A DNA stretch of 64,000 nucleotides from Cladophialophora immunda (lineage: Eukaryota; Ascomycota; Eurotiomycetes; Chaetothyriales; Herpotrichiellaceae), in contig NW_015622546.1 in assembly GCF_000835495.1 (NCBI RefSeq), forward strand, positions 622,883 through 686,882. The letters are read 5' to 3'. The position numbers were made by a program, and so were the translations under genes. Numbering within the stretch: position 1 is the stretch's first letter; the number at the start of each line of letters is the position of its first letter. The notes under the pieces were generated by a model that was not told the DNA's origin, did no database searches, and saw only the letters and a program-made list of their open reading frames with translations. Positions 22,469 to 34,937 of the stretch are shown here, piece by piece.

Positions 22469-24689
22469 ATGGCGCCGGAGTACCATCCAGTGGTCATCTG
22501 GGCCGTTGTAGCAGCAGCTGTTGGCATCCTATGCTATAGAATAGCTCAATATGGAATGCGCCCCAAAGATTTCCCACCTGGCATGCAGCACCACGATTCC
22601 CTTCGATGAGACTAGAAACCGTACTGACTGGTCGAAAAGGGCCTAAGACATATCCAGTGCTCGGGAATCTGCTCCAGATGCCGATGCAGAATTTCCATCT
22701 CGAATTCCAAAAATGGGCCAATAAGTGTACTTACCATGATGATGTGGTCTATCTATCCATGCTTATTCCTATCAGATGGTCCTATTATGTCGTTAAAACT
22801 GGGTGGTCAGGATATGATCCTCCTGAACAGCCCCGAAGTAGTCAAAGATCTCATCGAGAAGCGAAGCAACATCTATTCGGCTCGTCCAGATCTCTACATG
22901 CGCGAATTCGGAGACGGCTTGAACATTGCTCTACGGGAGTGTGTGCAAACTTTTCACTGATCTCTAATCTCTCTCTTTTATCCTGGACAACGGGCAAAGT
23001 AGCAGCAAAGGTCGCTAACGCTTCCGCTGTCCAGCAACGACGAAACATGGCGACGCCAACGCAAGATGTACCACGTCCGTCTCAATGTGAAAACGGCAAA
23101 CAACTATCTGCCCTATCAGGTACGAAGTCCGAAGGACCAGGAATGTGTGGGAAATCAACTGAAAGATCTGGCTAGATCTTTGACAGTGTGCAGCTCATGC
23201 ATGACATGGTAGAACATTCCAGCAACTGGGTTGGCAACCTACAAAGATATACGGCGAGCATCGCATCTACAGTCCTTTACGGCTGGCGAACACCCAATGT
23301 GTATACGGGATATGTCAAGGGTCTTATTGAGGTAAGCCTTGTGCCCTTGGCTATCGTTCCAGATGCCAATGAGGTTCCTAGTGGATGGACCGAACGTCAG
23401 CAGCGATCAACCTTCAGCCAGTCGACTTTTTCCCCTTCCTTCGTCCCTGGTATCGGGTGATGCCAGTCTGGATGAGCTCGTTCAAACGCGCGCTTTCCGA
23501 TATTCAGAAACTTGAGGATCGGCTTTTCTTCCAACTACTCGAAGGGGCCAAGGAGAAGATCGCCTGTGGGAAGCGATATCCCAGTAATACAAACTTTTGG
23601 ATAGCTGCTTTGGTGACCAACGGGCTAAATGATCTGCAGGCTTCATTCGGGACATGCTCATTGACAAGGACGCCGACCACCTCACAGAAAGACAAATTGC
23701 CCATAATGCAGGGCATGGTTTCGGCGCAGCAACGTAAGCACACGCAGAAGCATGGGGCTGAGCTCACCAGATCTATTCTTACATAATTCACAGAGACACC
23801 ACTTGGAATACGTTGCTAGGCTTCGTCAAAGCGATGGTCCTTTTCCCCGACGTGCAGCGAAAGGCGCAGGAAGAGATCGACCAGATCATCGGCGCCGATT
23901 GTATGCCTTCCTGGGAGGACCGGGAACGCCTCCCTTACATCCGTGCTGTGGTGGAAGAGACCCTGAGATGTACGCTGGCCGCCTTGATCGACAGACGCTT
24001 TGCTCACCAAGACCTGCAGGGGCACCGAGTCCGATCAGCGGCGCCGTGCCACATTCGGTTGTCTGCGATGACATCTACAAAGGCATGAAAATCCCCAAAG
24101 GCGCCACCATCATGATGAATGTGCGTTGTCAAAGTTCTGAAGGGTTGCTTTGTCTTTGAAGTGATTGACAAGGATAATAGATATGGACCTTGAACCACAA
24201 CACATACGAAAACTCTCGTACTTTTGATCCCACCCGTTTCAGTGCAGAAGCGACCCTGAATGAGAACTATGGCATCAACGCCGACTCGCTCAACCGACCA
24301 CACTTTACTTTCGGTGCGGGGCGGCGAGTATGTCCTGGATTTCATGTTGCGGAACGAGCCTTATTCTTGGCCATCTCGCGATTACTATGGGGCTTTGAAT
24401 TCCACCGGGCAGTGGACAAGAACGGCAACCCCCTTCCTATCAACCGTGACGCCGTGACACCAGGCTTCATTGTCAGGCCAGAGGCTTTTAAGTGCGTTCC
24501 TCCCAAATCCGGCAGTGCCGTCTAGCTGACAGGGTGCAAAAAAGATGTGACATCCGACCCCGAGGACCGGAGCGCGTCGCCTTGATCAAGTCAGAGTGGC
24601 AGAAGGCTCAGACAAGGCTGGACTCGGATGGCAATTTCAAGGAGGAGTTCTTCCAAAACATGGTCTCCAAGAAGGAGCTCCAGTCATGA
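22469..24689 (+). CDS. Cytochrome P450 (P450-3)
   Basis: Eleven exons (22469-22580, 22640-22726, 22776-22938, 23035-23119, 23176-23331, 23382-23583, 23640-23733, 23794-23969, 24020-24120, 24181-24491, 24545-24689) encode 543 residues in one frame. The anchor lies in IWAVVAAAVGILCY, the hinge is GMRPKDFPPGPK, the I-helix is GHGFGAATDTTW, ExxR is EETLRW, and the haem loop is FTFGAGRRVCPG. Exon sizes 87, 163, 85, 156, 202, 94, 101 and 311 are identical in P450-4, showing recent common descent. The first intron begins with GC (CCTG|GCATGC), where the relatives have GT; no GT donor is available. If GC is not used the frame fails early, so this junction decides whether the gene is intact. Substrate unknown. 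Confidence 0.85.
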
Positions 24690-25038
24690 TCGGGCAGGAA
24701 GCCCTACGAGTCTGAAATAGGAAAGATGGCGAAGAAAGACGGTGCCCTCTTGAGATTTCCGTTGCGTATCTAGCCCGAGGGTGTGATATCGCAAGAGCAC
24801 ACCAGGTTCGTGGCGGAGGAATTTTGCATTTCCAATCTACCAGATGGACGACATGTTCCCGAATGGCATTACGTTCCACCTCAGTTATTTCATCCTGACA
24901 TAGAGTATAGCAAAAAGTACGTTGATTTGACGCTATAAATAGCTGGGGTCGGCAGGTGGATTACGATCATTTCATAACTGCCCTCCCCATTCGCTTGGGA
25001 AATCAGGGCATGGGGCGAGTATACACATCAAAATCCTT
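24690..25038. other. Convergent 3' region
   Basis: A 349-bp region between the 3' ends of P450-3 and TF-1. No exon or motif recognised. Confidence 0.5.
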
Positions 25039-27926
25039 CTACCTAGGAATACTCTGAAACCATTGGCGCGGATCGGCGAAGTCAGCAAGACTACTCTGCC
25101 AGTCTTCGAACCCTATCTCTGACATGTCCGAGGTCACAAACTAAAAGGTACGGTTAGTTAGGTTACCAGTCAAGTCGGCGCATAGTCTAGGAGGGCGTAC
25201 CTCGGGTAAAGGGAAGTCTGGACAAGGCTCTGAGAATCTCGGCAGCATAACATCGGCGGTATTAGGAGGTTGCTGATCAGAATGCTGACTGATTGATGGC
25301 CTTCTGGCTCGCTTAACAACTTCCCTCGCGTACAGAACGACTTTGCGAGGAAACTTGAAAACTAGTTCAGATCCACTTGCGTATTCCATGTAGCCAAAGT
25401 GACCGACGACGACGTCCATCAAAGAGATGTCTGAATTGGCCGTGGGCAGGGTCGGGTGCTGGATTACGTGGAGGAACAAATTGATCAGGCCCACGAGCGG
25501 AAAGTAGAATGCCAGCCTACACGAGTGTTAGTCCGTTGACCACGTAGAGGGAGAGGATGGGGGTAGGGGGAAGAATGAAAACCGGAAGACACTGACCATA
25601 CGGGCGACCCTGCGGAGACGGTCAAGCCTTGGGTGGCCATGATGATGTCTCTGGCGGCAGAGGCCACGATCTCGGTGCTGCGCTGCCTCTGGGCAACAAC
25701 GCGAGGACTCGAGCTGGACGCCAATCCAGGTCGGCTCCACGGTTGGCAGAAACCAGCATGCATTGCGATGAGTGACCCGCTGTAGATAAACCGGGTGAAG
25801 ATGACGTGTTGAGGCTGTATCCCCAGCGGTAAACTCTTCGCTCGGTAGGGCGGGCTGCTCCGGAAACACGGTGCTAAAGACTCGTACCAGGCGAGAAGCT
25901 CCTGATGCAGATCCTGAACCACTGTCAACGTATCCTCGGGACTCTGCTGCATCGCCTTTACGGTCGACAAACGCTTCAAGACGAGCGACGAGATTTTGGC
26001 GTGGTTGACCGTGTTGCGAAAAAATTCGAGATTCAGTTGATGGCCTGGAATTACGACAGTCGGGATGGGGCAGCTGATGTCGTCGTCGTCAATGGCCTGA
26101 GTAAGATTTAGCTTGACTTTCACAGGAGAGCAAGGGTGAGAATTGTATTACGCTAGGTCGACCAGAGCGATATGCTAAGTGTTTGTCGTACATGTAGAGA
26201 TTCCACCAGATGACGTTTCGAAGTGCAGCGTCTTCATCTCGGAGCTGCAGGGCCTTGTTCGCCTGGAGATGCAATCCCTTGGACTGTGCCAGGCGGACCG
26301 CGTTCGAGAGGAGCATGTACTCCAAAGCCGGGCTTCCAAGCGCTTCAGCGAAGAAGGCCTATCGGGAAAACGAAAGAGTCAAAAACTTTCGAGCACAAGA
26401 AGAGATGTGGTGGACTGGATTTTTTACCATGACTAGCAGCGCCTGGATGGCGGTAATGCCACTGCGACCATAGATGAGGTCCGTGTGCACCGACAGAGCG
26501 TTTTCAAAGTATCGCCACGCCTGCGTGCGGGCTTCAAGGAAGGCGGATGGGTAGGCACCCTCGGACAGTGTGATCCTACAGCCCGCTGCGTAGATCGTGT
26601 TTCTGAGTGCGTACCAGGCGGCGTCCTGACCAGACCCAGAAGGCTGCTTACTTTCGAATTGGGCGCGAAGCTTCTGCTCGAATGCTGGGCGATGGATGCA
26701 TCCAAAAATGGCGTCCAGGCCCTGCTCAAAAAATGCTGCACCCCCACGGTCAACCTCTCTTCCTATTACCATGTTGATCCCACGGAAAACCCACCTGTCG
26801 TCCATTTCCATGCCGTCTGAGAGTCTGGTTCGGGTGTTCTTTCCGACTGCACTGTGCGCTCCAGTTTCTCGCTGCGCATCACGTCGGTCGTGAGTCGGAG
26901 GGCGAGAGTTCTGAAGTTCGACGCGCCGATGTGGTGCGAAACCCAATCGACCGCCGGCTCTGAGCAGATTGAAAGATATGAGGCAGGACCTAGGGAGCTC
27001 TGGTCAATAAAGTTCGTTCTCACTGGACAGAGGCTGGAGCTGACCGTGGACTTCGCTGACATCCTGTTGCACTCATTAGCTGGCGCATTCTCACCTGAAG
27101 CGGGTCCAGGCACACATACCTCGATGCCTATGTCAGAACACGACCCTGCGGAAGTTGTGGCAGGAGGTGAAACGGGCTCTTGGGCCGAAGGCTGACTCTC
27201 CTTACCAGGCGCTGGTTCTTTGGGACTGAGAACTCTCCGGACAGAGTGTTCTCGCTCTCCGTAGGGTGGCGGCTGCGTTACTTCTGACGGTGCTCGGAGG
27301 CTGGCAGATATGTCGAGCGCAGAGGAACAAGCGCCATCGACAGCGGGCAAGACTGCATCAGTCCATGGCTCAAAGACATTCGTGTCCACTTGGGGCATAT
27401 CCCTGGGGGGTTGCAGAGGGCCAGCCGCTGATATAGAGCCTGCTTGAGGGCTATGAAACTGGGTTGTCGCAGCTCCCGCAGGCGGTGTAGAGGCGGCCAC
27501 GTGGATGGTGACTTCTTCATCCTGGTTCGAGATTCGAGGGCCAGGTGCCGATATCCCGACGGCGGCTTCAGGCTGGGGTAGGATTCGCGAACTCTGGATG
27601 AGCGCCTCCAGGCGCGCAAATCGTTCATCCAGTACCCTATCCCGATCCTTACGCTTTCGAGTCCTCTGTTGAGCTGGGGGAAACCAGCACTCTTCGTTGT
27701 GGTCCTGCGTCACAGTCACTGAGCTGGTCCCTCAAGACATGCCTCCGTCTATATATACCAAACAGTTTCCACATGGTTTCACGCCGCTGCCTGTGGGAAT
27801 GAATGACTGAATCAGTGCGCGAGCAGCAATGTTTTGCGACGGAGATGGAAGCTCACATCTGGCCTTTTTGATGCGGCAGTGATTACACGCAAGTGTGCAC
27901 TTTGGAGTCTGTCTCGATCCTGCCAT
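25039..27926 (-). CDS. Zn2Cys6 transcription factor (TF-1)
   Basis: Eight exons (27857-27926, 27759-27790, 26795-27704, 26428-26762, 26152-26358, 25597-26096, 25201-25516, 25039-25140) encode 823 residues. The zinc cluster is assembled from three exons: CNHCRIKKARC, then SGVKPCGNC, then LDHNEEC, giving the correct six-cysteine spacing. A basic linker (RTRKRKDRDR) and a short coiled-coil (RFARLEALIQSS) suggest dimer binding. A long proline/serine-rich region follows, then the fungal-specific transcription factor domain (from about residue 340), including WYALRNTIYAAGC and VIWWNLYMYDKHLAYRSGRPS. It is a likely pathway regulator and sits in the middle of the cluster. TF-3 at the right edge is related across both domains. 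Confidence 0.88.
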
Positions 27927-29032
27927 CTGGAATCGTGGCGTGTTGAGCTGCGACGGAAGATTGACGATGGGATTGACGATGGGAATGACAATGATGGGAA
28001 GCTGATGCTCCGCTCATCACCAGATGTTCGTGCTACGAACGTAGTGTAGCCCAGGGAGAGAGCTTTTTCTGCGAATCATGGGGGGGTTTTGCGGGGTTTG
28101 CGGAGTTGTCAAGGGCGCCGTGTCTGGGGAACGAGGCCTACTGTTTACACCTTTCAGCTATGTCTAATATGGCATAGTGCAACATGCTAGGGTCACCCAG
28201 AGCCAATGGATTCTCGGTGGCGCAAATGCTAGCTGTTGTATGGAGGATCGAGGTGTTACTAATGCAGCCCGTCCAACTTGTGCATGGCCCGTCTAGCCTA
28301 GACTGAAACTAATCAAGTTCCCATTCGTGAACAAAGACACGGGCCGAAGCTGGATAGCTCAGTCAATCGCACATGCCGTTATGTCCAAGTGACCTGCGTA
28401 TCAATGCATAAGGCCGAAATTCTCAACACATCCTTGCAACGAACTCAACCAAATTTCACAAGGTACGTCGCCGTCAATTTTAATATTAATAGCTCGAGGG
28501 CGCGATTACGTATCTCCTCTCCAACTTTTATAGAATTAAAATCACTTGCAACATTGCGAATGGAGAAACTCTCCTTGAAGCCCCCCCCCTGACAGAATCA
28601 CAAATGTTATTGTTCTCGAACTAGGGCCCATGCTTGCTCAGACCGGGAACAGACAGAAAAATTGGTTCCGGCTTCCGCCCAAAAGGAGAAAGGATGCGAC
28701 CACACCGAGCCATCCCGGGTTCTTAAAGAACTCAGCCTCCGATTGGCTACAACACTGCTGGCAAACTAACTCTGACACTATCTGCAATTTTTGAATGTGG
28801 GTGGGGATCGTGCGACCAAGCGCCACTGAGCGCCTGCGAAGGTACACCACTGAATGGACGAAGAAGACATAGCCTCGTGACAGCTCCGTTTCTGCAAGTG
28901 TCATGGGCAGGCCTTCATGATGAAGAATGTTATCTCCAGCCAGGGGCTGTACAACTATCTCGCACACCCCAAGCCTTGATGAGGTATCTCACAGCTGCAT
29001 GGTGCGGTGCCACCACAGATCGAACGGGCGAT
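27927..29032. other. 1.1-kb gene-free stretch upstream of TF-1
   Basis: Lies between the TF-1 start and the 3' end of TF-2. It contains a direct repeat of ATTGACGATGGG near 27959-27982 and a run of Cs near 28579. The frames at 28389-28592 and 28638-28967 look like chance. Confidence 0.5.
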
Positions 29033-30991
29033 TTATGACCGTGTTCTCATCGATGTCAAGGTCGAATCTTCATGCGCGAGAGCCGAGTGGATCATGTCGG
29101 CAACGGTTGTCAGGAGCACAGTTTCGATAGCTTGCGCTCGCTCAAACAGGTCAACTCGCCCCATCATACCTTGCAACTGGGTGATTTCCTCACTGATACT
29201 GTTCTGTGTGCTGCTGGTGAGAGCATCAATCATATTTTGAATGACCTTGGTGACGAACTGCACCCCTTCAAACCGAGTGTTCATCGCATGAAGGAGCCGC
29301 ATAAGGTTTCCGAATCGCTGAATGTCAATCGATGTGTAGTCTGCAAACTTGCTATTCATGCGCATGAGATGGACTGCAACAGGCAGTATAAGCCAAGCAG
29401 GCCTAGCTTTGGTATCAGCGATGAGAAACCCAGTTGTGATCATTGGCCATACATACAGAACAAGGGGGATGTCCTCGGCCTTTGCAACCTTGAGGAGCTC
29501 GCCGGCCTGAATAGAAACAGCCTTCGAAACTTCCTTCAAGCTGTTCAAGGCGTATTTGTGTAATAGCCGCGAGATAGGTCTGCTGATATGCGACGAGCGG
29601 ATCAAGAATTCGTAAAGTGAGGCTGTGGTGGACCTTGTGTGGTTGTCAGCCATACCCTCTGACCAGGATTTTGGTCGCTTACGTATAGATGATTCGAGGG
29701 ATCAAAAGCTGCACTTTGGACAAACGCGACAGGCTATCATGGTCGATGGTGGACAGAGTGGTTTCATAGTCTTCCGCCCACGCCTGGAGGCGAAATTCAA
29801 GATCCGTGACCTGCCTTAGGTGCTCTTGGTCCATTTTTTGTCTCTTCTGCGGCGAACTTGCACTGTCGAGGCGGCCGACACTGCTCTGCAATGCCAGTAT
29901 CTCGGACATAATCTTTGACAACTTACACAGGGCAACAAAGATCTGATCCACGTCCTTCCCTGGGTGGTATTTCGACCGAGTCAAGGCTGGATTGCGCTCG
30001 CAAGCCCAAAATTCGGGGAGTTTTCCCGGTTCGATCCGTCTCAACTTGTTGGGCCGGCAGAGTGCCAGAGCGAGGACTCGGTTTCGAACGACACAGCACC
30101 ACCATGTCCGAACATCGTGACAGTCAGTGCTATTGTACAGACGTCCTAGGATTGCATGGCGGAAGGCTTCGTCGATCCAGAAGCTGTTCACTTCTCTCGA
30201 CTTGTTGTACGGGCTCCAGTGGCTCAGGAGCAGGGCCGTCTGTATTAGCGCCACGTGGCCTTCCTTGGTGAGAGTTGCTGTCTGATACAGACTAAGCGTA
30301 TGCTCGAATAAGATCCTTTGTGCTTGTGGTACCGTCCCTAGACCTGAGCCTTGCATTTCCTGGTCACTCAGGTGTGGAAACGTTACGAAAAGGATTGCTT
30401 GCAGAACCAGTGCTTTCAGGGAACCGTCGTTAGGGACGTGATGTCTTGTCTGATACCAACGATAAAACTCCCCTGCATTCATGGCGGGACATAAGATATA
30501 CACACTCGTCATGAACAGCTGAACCAGGGTGTCTTGCAGTTCGAGTGACAAATACGGGGAATCAATCTGTCTAACATCCTCCATTTTGGAAGCGCTGCCA
30601 AAATCCGGACGGAGTACCCACTCCTGAGGAGACTTCTGGTGTGTTGGCAGCATAGATTGTTGTTCGAGCAAACCAAGCGACTCTTCTACTACATCCATGC
30701 CGACTAATGATGGTTAGGTGTGCATTGGGAACGAATCTGGAAGGTCCAGGACTCACTTGAAGATAGTAACATATTTTCCACCTCGCCGAACGTGCTCAAC
30801 AGCGATTTGGCGGCTGGGCTGGGCTGTTCTGCCAGGAGTTGCTGAGATTCGTAGAGATTAAAGGCGTCCATTGTCGATGGGCTAGGGGTAGCAGCGCCGG
30901 CATCGAGGTCCAAGCAGATAAAATCCCAGACTGGATCTTTATTGGCGGCCGGTTGGTGCTCTTGCTTCGAGTCGCATGCATGCTGAGACAT
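29033..30991 (-). CDS. Fungal-specific transcription factor domain protein without a visible DNA-binding domain (TF-2)
   Basis: Exons 30757-30991, 29683-30703 and 29033-29633 encode 618 residues. The region SPYLSLELQDTLVQLFMTSV and the helical middle (TALLLSHWSPYNKSREVNSFW) are typical of the regulatory half of Zn2Cys6 proteins. The N-terminus (MSQHACDSKQEHQPAANKD) has no cysteine cluster, and no zinc-cluster exon was found in the 900 bp upstream. Near the start an acidic patch (VWDFICLDLDAG) could be an activation segment. It may be a co-regulator that pairs with TF-1 or TF-3, or a factor that lost its DNA-binding exon. Divergent to the acetoacetyl-CoA synthetase gene. Confidence 0.83.
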
Positions 30992-31915
30992 TTTGCCCCG
31001 GCTTGAAAGGTGAAGTAAATAGATCGACTCGACTCGATGTGAATGTACACCTTCGGGGCGACAAACAAAGCCAGCGAAGGTCGTGCCGTTTTTGTTCCCG
31101 CCCCGTTCGAGCACGAACTCAGAGCAGGATGAATTTGCATTTGGAGACGCTCTTTTAAGTGTCTGTCGGGGCTCCTGCGTGATTAATTGCCTAGACTGTA
31201 GTGCCCATGGGTAGGCCCAGAGCCATAGTTGTATGGATGGGGTCCTGGCAAGCGTCAGTCGATCTCTCGGCAACTCTGACGTCTCTAGCCCTCATCTAAA
31301 AGAGTCTCTTAACCGGCGGCAATCCTTTTTTAACGGTTTCGGCCTGCACAACAATGAGCCGTGGAATGATTGTTAATCTTGCCACTAACACTCGGCCAAA
31401 AGTTGCGGGCGGTAGGCCCGTTGATCCCTCGCCAACACGGCCTCGCATGGGTCATCGAGCATATCGTCGGCGCCCGTAGGCTTCAGCGACTGCTCTGCAA
31501 ATTGGTGCGGACACCACATGTATTTCGGAACAAAGGTGTCCAGCGTTCCGACCAATCAACCGAACGACCGTCAGTAGACCTCCGCACGCAGAAATGCTGG
31601 AGATGACCACCTAGTAACCAGCACCAATGGGAATGTGGATCGTTTGGTGCCGAACCCTACCAGAATCGCTGACGACGGCGAGCTTGTCACCAGCACCAAT
31701 GAGCAATAGAGGCTGGCGTTTCCTCGTGCATCGCCCTCCTTAGCCTTGTCCCAAAATTAAAATCTCATCAGCATCGATATCGGTGGACGGCCACTAGTGA
31801 TTCGCACATATCATCTATCCAAGCAGCACTGCTTCGATATTCAATAATACCATAGCCAGTACTCAAGCCCTACCTATCTGTCGCATTCTTCTGCCACATC
31901 TTGCTCGAGCGAAAT
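30992..31915. promoter_or_regulatory. Divergent promoter between TF-2 and acetoacetyl-CoA synthetase
   Basis: A 924-bp region with both promoters. No exon was supported in either direction, and no zinc cluster for TF-2 was seen. Confidence 0.5.
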
Positions 31916-34422
31916 ATGTCTGAGCGGCACGTTCCTCGGTTAGTCTGGACGCCCCAGCAGCTGGGGTCAACTCAAACAGATCGCTTACTTCGTTTGGTCA
32001 ACCACCGGCATAACCTGCAGTTACGGAAGTATAGCGAGTTGCACGCGTACTCCGTCAATCCTCGCACGGCATCCGATTTCTGGGTAGATTTGTTTATTTT
32101 CCTGAAGATCAAAGCAAACACTGAGCCATTGCTCGGATATGTGCGAGCTGTAAGCTGAGCAAGATCGCATCCTTGGCCTCGGTTGGGTGAGATATCGCTG
32201 ACTATGATTCGTTTCTTCAGGACGCTCAGAGAATGTTTCCCCCTCTCTCATTCTTTCCTCAAATCAAATTGAACTTTGCCGAGAATCTTTTGACCGGGAA
32301 GCCAAAGAATGAGATAGCAATTCACGCCTGCAATGAGGGCGGCGTCAATTTGCGCTCAACCACCTGGGGGGAGCTGTTATCGCAAGTGCGGCAGGCTGCA
32401 GACGCCATGGTGTCATTTGGAGTTGGGCAAGGAGATCGAGTTGCCGCTGTGATCTCGAACAGGCCCGAAACCATGGTCTTGTGTCTCGCGGCGCTCTCAC
32501 TAGGTGCTATTTGGTCCACTTCCTCCCCTGACATGGGCGAACAGGGTATATTAGATCGGTTGTTCCAGATACGTCCCAAACTAGTCTTTGGAGAGACGGC
32601 GGTTCTCTACAATGGCCAGATGAGGGATCTCAGAGCCAAGCATCAAAATTGCGCCGCAAGGCTGGCAAGTCAGGCGTTTCAAGGCTACTTTTTGCTCGAA
32701 ACGGAAGGTTTTAGGTTCGAAGGACACGCTCAGAACGTGAAGATTGCTCCCTGGTCGAATTTCATCCGCCAGAGTACGGGACGGGAATTGACTTTTGCTC
32801 AACTGCCCTTTTCTCATCCCGGTTTCATCGTGTATTCTTCGGGCACAGTAAGGCTGACACCCGTCTATACCTCTTATCAGCTCAGTGGAGACTGACATTC
32901 CGTTGCAGACAGGGCCACCGAAATGCATTGTGCACAGTGCTGCTGTACGACTACCCACCCTCTGCTCACCATGGCACGCACTGACTGACTGCCGCAGGGG
33001 CTGCTGCTTCAAGTCAAAAAGGACAGCATATTAGGCTTTGATGTCCAAGACGGAGATGTCCTGCTCCAATATACTACAGTAAGCTCTCCCTCTGCGTGAA
33101 ACAAGGGACTTACCAGAGACATAGACTGGATGGATCATGTGGGCTATGGTCCTTTGCGGACTTGCCTATGGCGGACAAGTCGTAGTATACGATGGCTCTC
33201 CGTTAAATCCGGATAGATTGGTCCTCCTTCGCCTCATCGAGAAACTCAGGTCTGTCTTTCAGAGGTCCAACGTCGTGTATCAGTAATTCCTGACTGGCTT
33301 CACAGGGTCACATTACTCGGAACGTCGGCGCGCTTCCTATCTGATTTAAAGGCAACAAACACCTGCCCACGTTAGTATAATTAAAAAAACTGATGACAGG
33401 ACACAACTTTGCTAAGCTATATCGATAGGGGACATCTTGGACCTATCTTCACTCCGGACGGTGACATCTACCGGCAGTACACTGCCTGCCGATGTCTGTG
33501 AATGGTTCTACGAGAAGGGCTTCCCGAAGCACGTGCACCTCGCCTCGACCTGCGGAGGTACTGACCTTGCCTGTTCCTGTATGGTGGCCTCTACTTTCGT
33601 TGATGGAACATCGACTAACTGTGTTGCTAGTGGTGAGCGGCAACCCGACATTACCTGTTCACTCCGGTGAGATTCAGTGCGAGAGTCTAGGGATGGCAGT
33701 CGACATAGCCGACGTGAGCGGCGAGACCTTTCGATCAGTCAAAGCAAAGAGAGAACCAGGGGAGTTGGTGTGCACCATGCCGTTTCCAAGCCAGCCTATA
33801 GCTTTCTGGGGCGAGCACGGCGCCAAAAAATATCAAGAATCGTACTTTGAGCGTTTCGGTACGGGGATATGGAACCAAGGGGACTTTGTACAAATGAACA
33901 CCGACACCGGAGGATACGTGATGTTGGGAAGATCGTGAGCAACACACCGTCCTCTGACCTCATCCAATCTTGGCTGACATTTCAAGTGATGGTGTGCTCA
34001 ACCCTTCCGGGGTTCGATTTGGCTCGGCCGAGATTTACGACGTTGTCGAGAAGTTCTCAGAGATCGAGGATAGTATCTGTGTCGGGCAGAGACGTGTGAC
34101 TGACAAAGATGAGAGCGTCATCCTCTTCGTTAAGATGAAGGGTAACGCTGTCTTACAAGACGAGATCAAAGAGAAGTTGCGTCAAGCCATCCGGTCGGCA
34201 CATTCACCCAGGCACATTCCAAGGCACATCTTTCAAACTCCAGAGATCCCCTACACCATCAATGGCAAAAAAATTGAGATTGCGGTGAAGCAAATTATCT
34301 CCGGAAAGAAAGTGACTCCTTCTGGAACGGTGGCCAACCCACAGTGCTTCAAATTCTACGAGAGATTCATCCACGTCGAGGACATGGTGCAGAAATATGA
34401 CGGTGCAAGACCCAAGCTCTAA
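31916..34422 (+). CDS. Acetoacetyl-CoA synthetase
   Basis: Nine exons (31916-32149, 32221-32847, 32909-32944, 32998-33078, 33125-33249, 33306-33370, 33429-33578, 33631-33934, 33987-34422) encode 685 residues, the usual length. The adenylate-forming signature is YSSGTTGPPKCIVHSAA. Other landmarks are FPQIKLNFAENLL near residue 90, VTSTGSTLPADVCEWFY, NPTLPVHSGEIQC, and the C-terminal PYTINGKKIEIAVKQ with the catalytic lysine. These match acetoacetate:CoA ligase more closely than acetyl-CoA synthetase. It converts acetoacetate, ATP and CoA to acetoacetyl-CoA in the cytosol. Its presence suggests that the pathway releases acetoacetate, or that a related short oxo-acid must be activated. All eight junctions keep frame. 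Confidence 0.9.
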
Positions 34423-34937
34423 GCGATCGAAGGGCGAATGGCTAAGGACGGAATGGATCTATATTACTTGTGTCTTGTACCTGCTATGGCACAATCCAGG
34501 GCTTTTTCAAACCGTGGGTTGAAGGGTTAGTACTGCAGAAAATGTAATTAATTTCGCAACACGGTAAATGGAGTCACAGGCATGCATGTCTAATTCTCAT
34601 ATTGATAAATATCAGCATGCAAAGCACTGATTGCGGCTCGTAGGCGTCTTAATGTGGCATGTGCCAGCACCCTGATCCCGCGGACAACTAGTCACCGGCG
34701 TGAAGTGGGACCGGAGGACCATTTCCTCTTGTTCCGTCAAGGCCATGAAGGCTTACTGCCACTCGCTAGTTGCTTCCGTCCTTTTGACTGAAACTCCACA
34801 TGGCTGTCACATGCATGAAACAGAAACTCCGTACAAGATATAGGATTTCACCATCTCTTTCGTTGTTAAGAGGTCACAAGGTTCGCCGAACCAGTTCTGT
34901 TTTCACTCCTGGCTAACCCTGTAGATTGGTCTTCAGG
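34423..34937. other. Intergenic region before FMO-2
   Basis: 3' end of acetoacetyl-CoA synthetase and promoter of FMO-2. No motif recognised beyond GGACCGGAGGACC near 34708. Confidence 0.45.

Noticed and set aside
28340..28420. tRNA A-box-like sequence (TAGCTCAGTC)
   Set aside because: There is no B box (GGTTCGAATCC-like) within the following 60 bases and no cloverleaf can be drawn.
29072..29563. 163-codon plus-strand open frame
   Set aside because: It is antisense to the third exon of TF-2, whose frame and domain are convincing.
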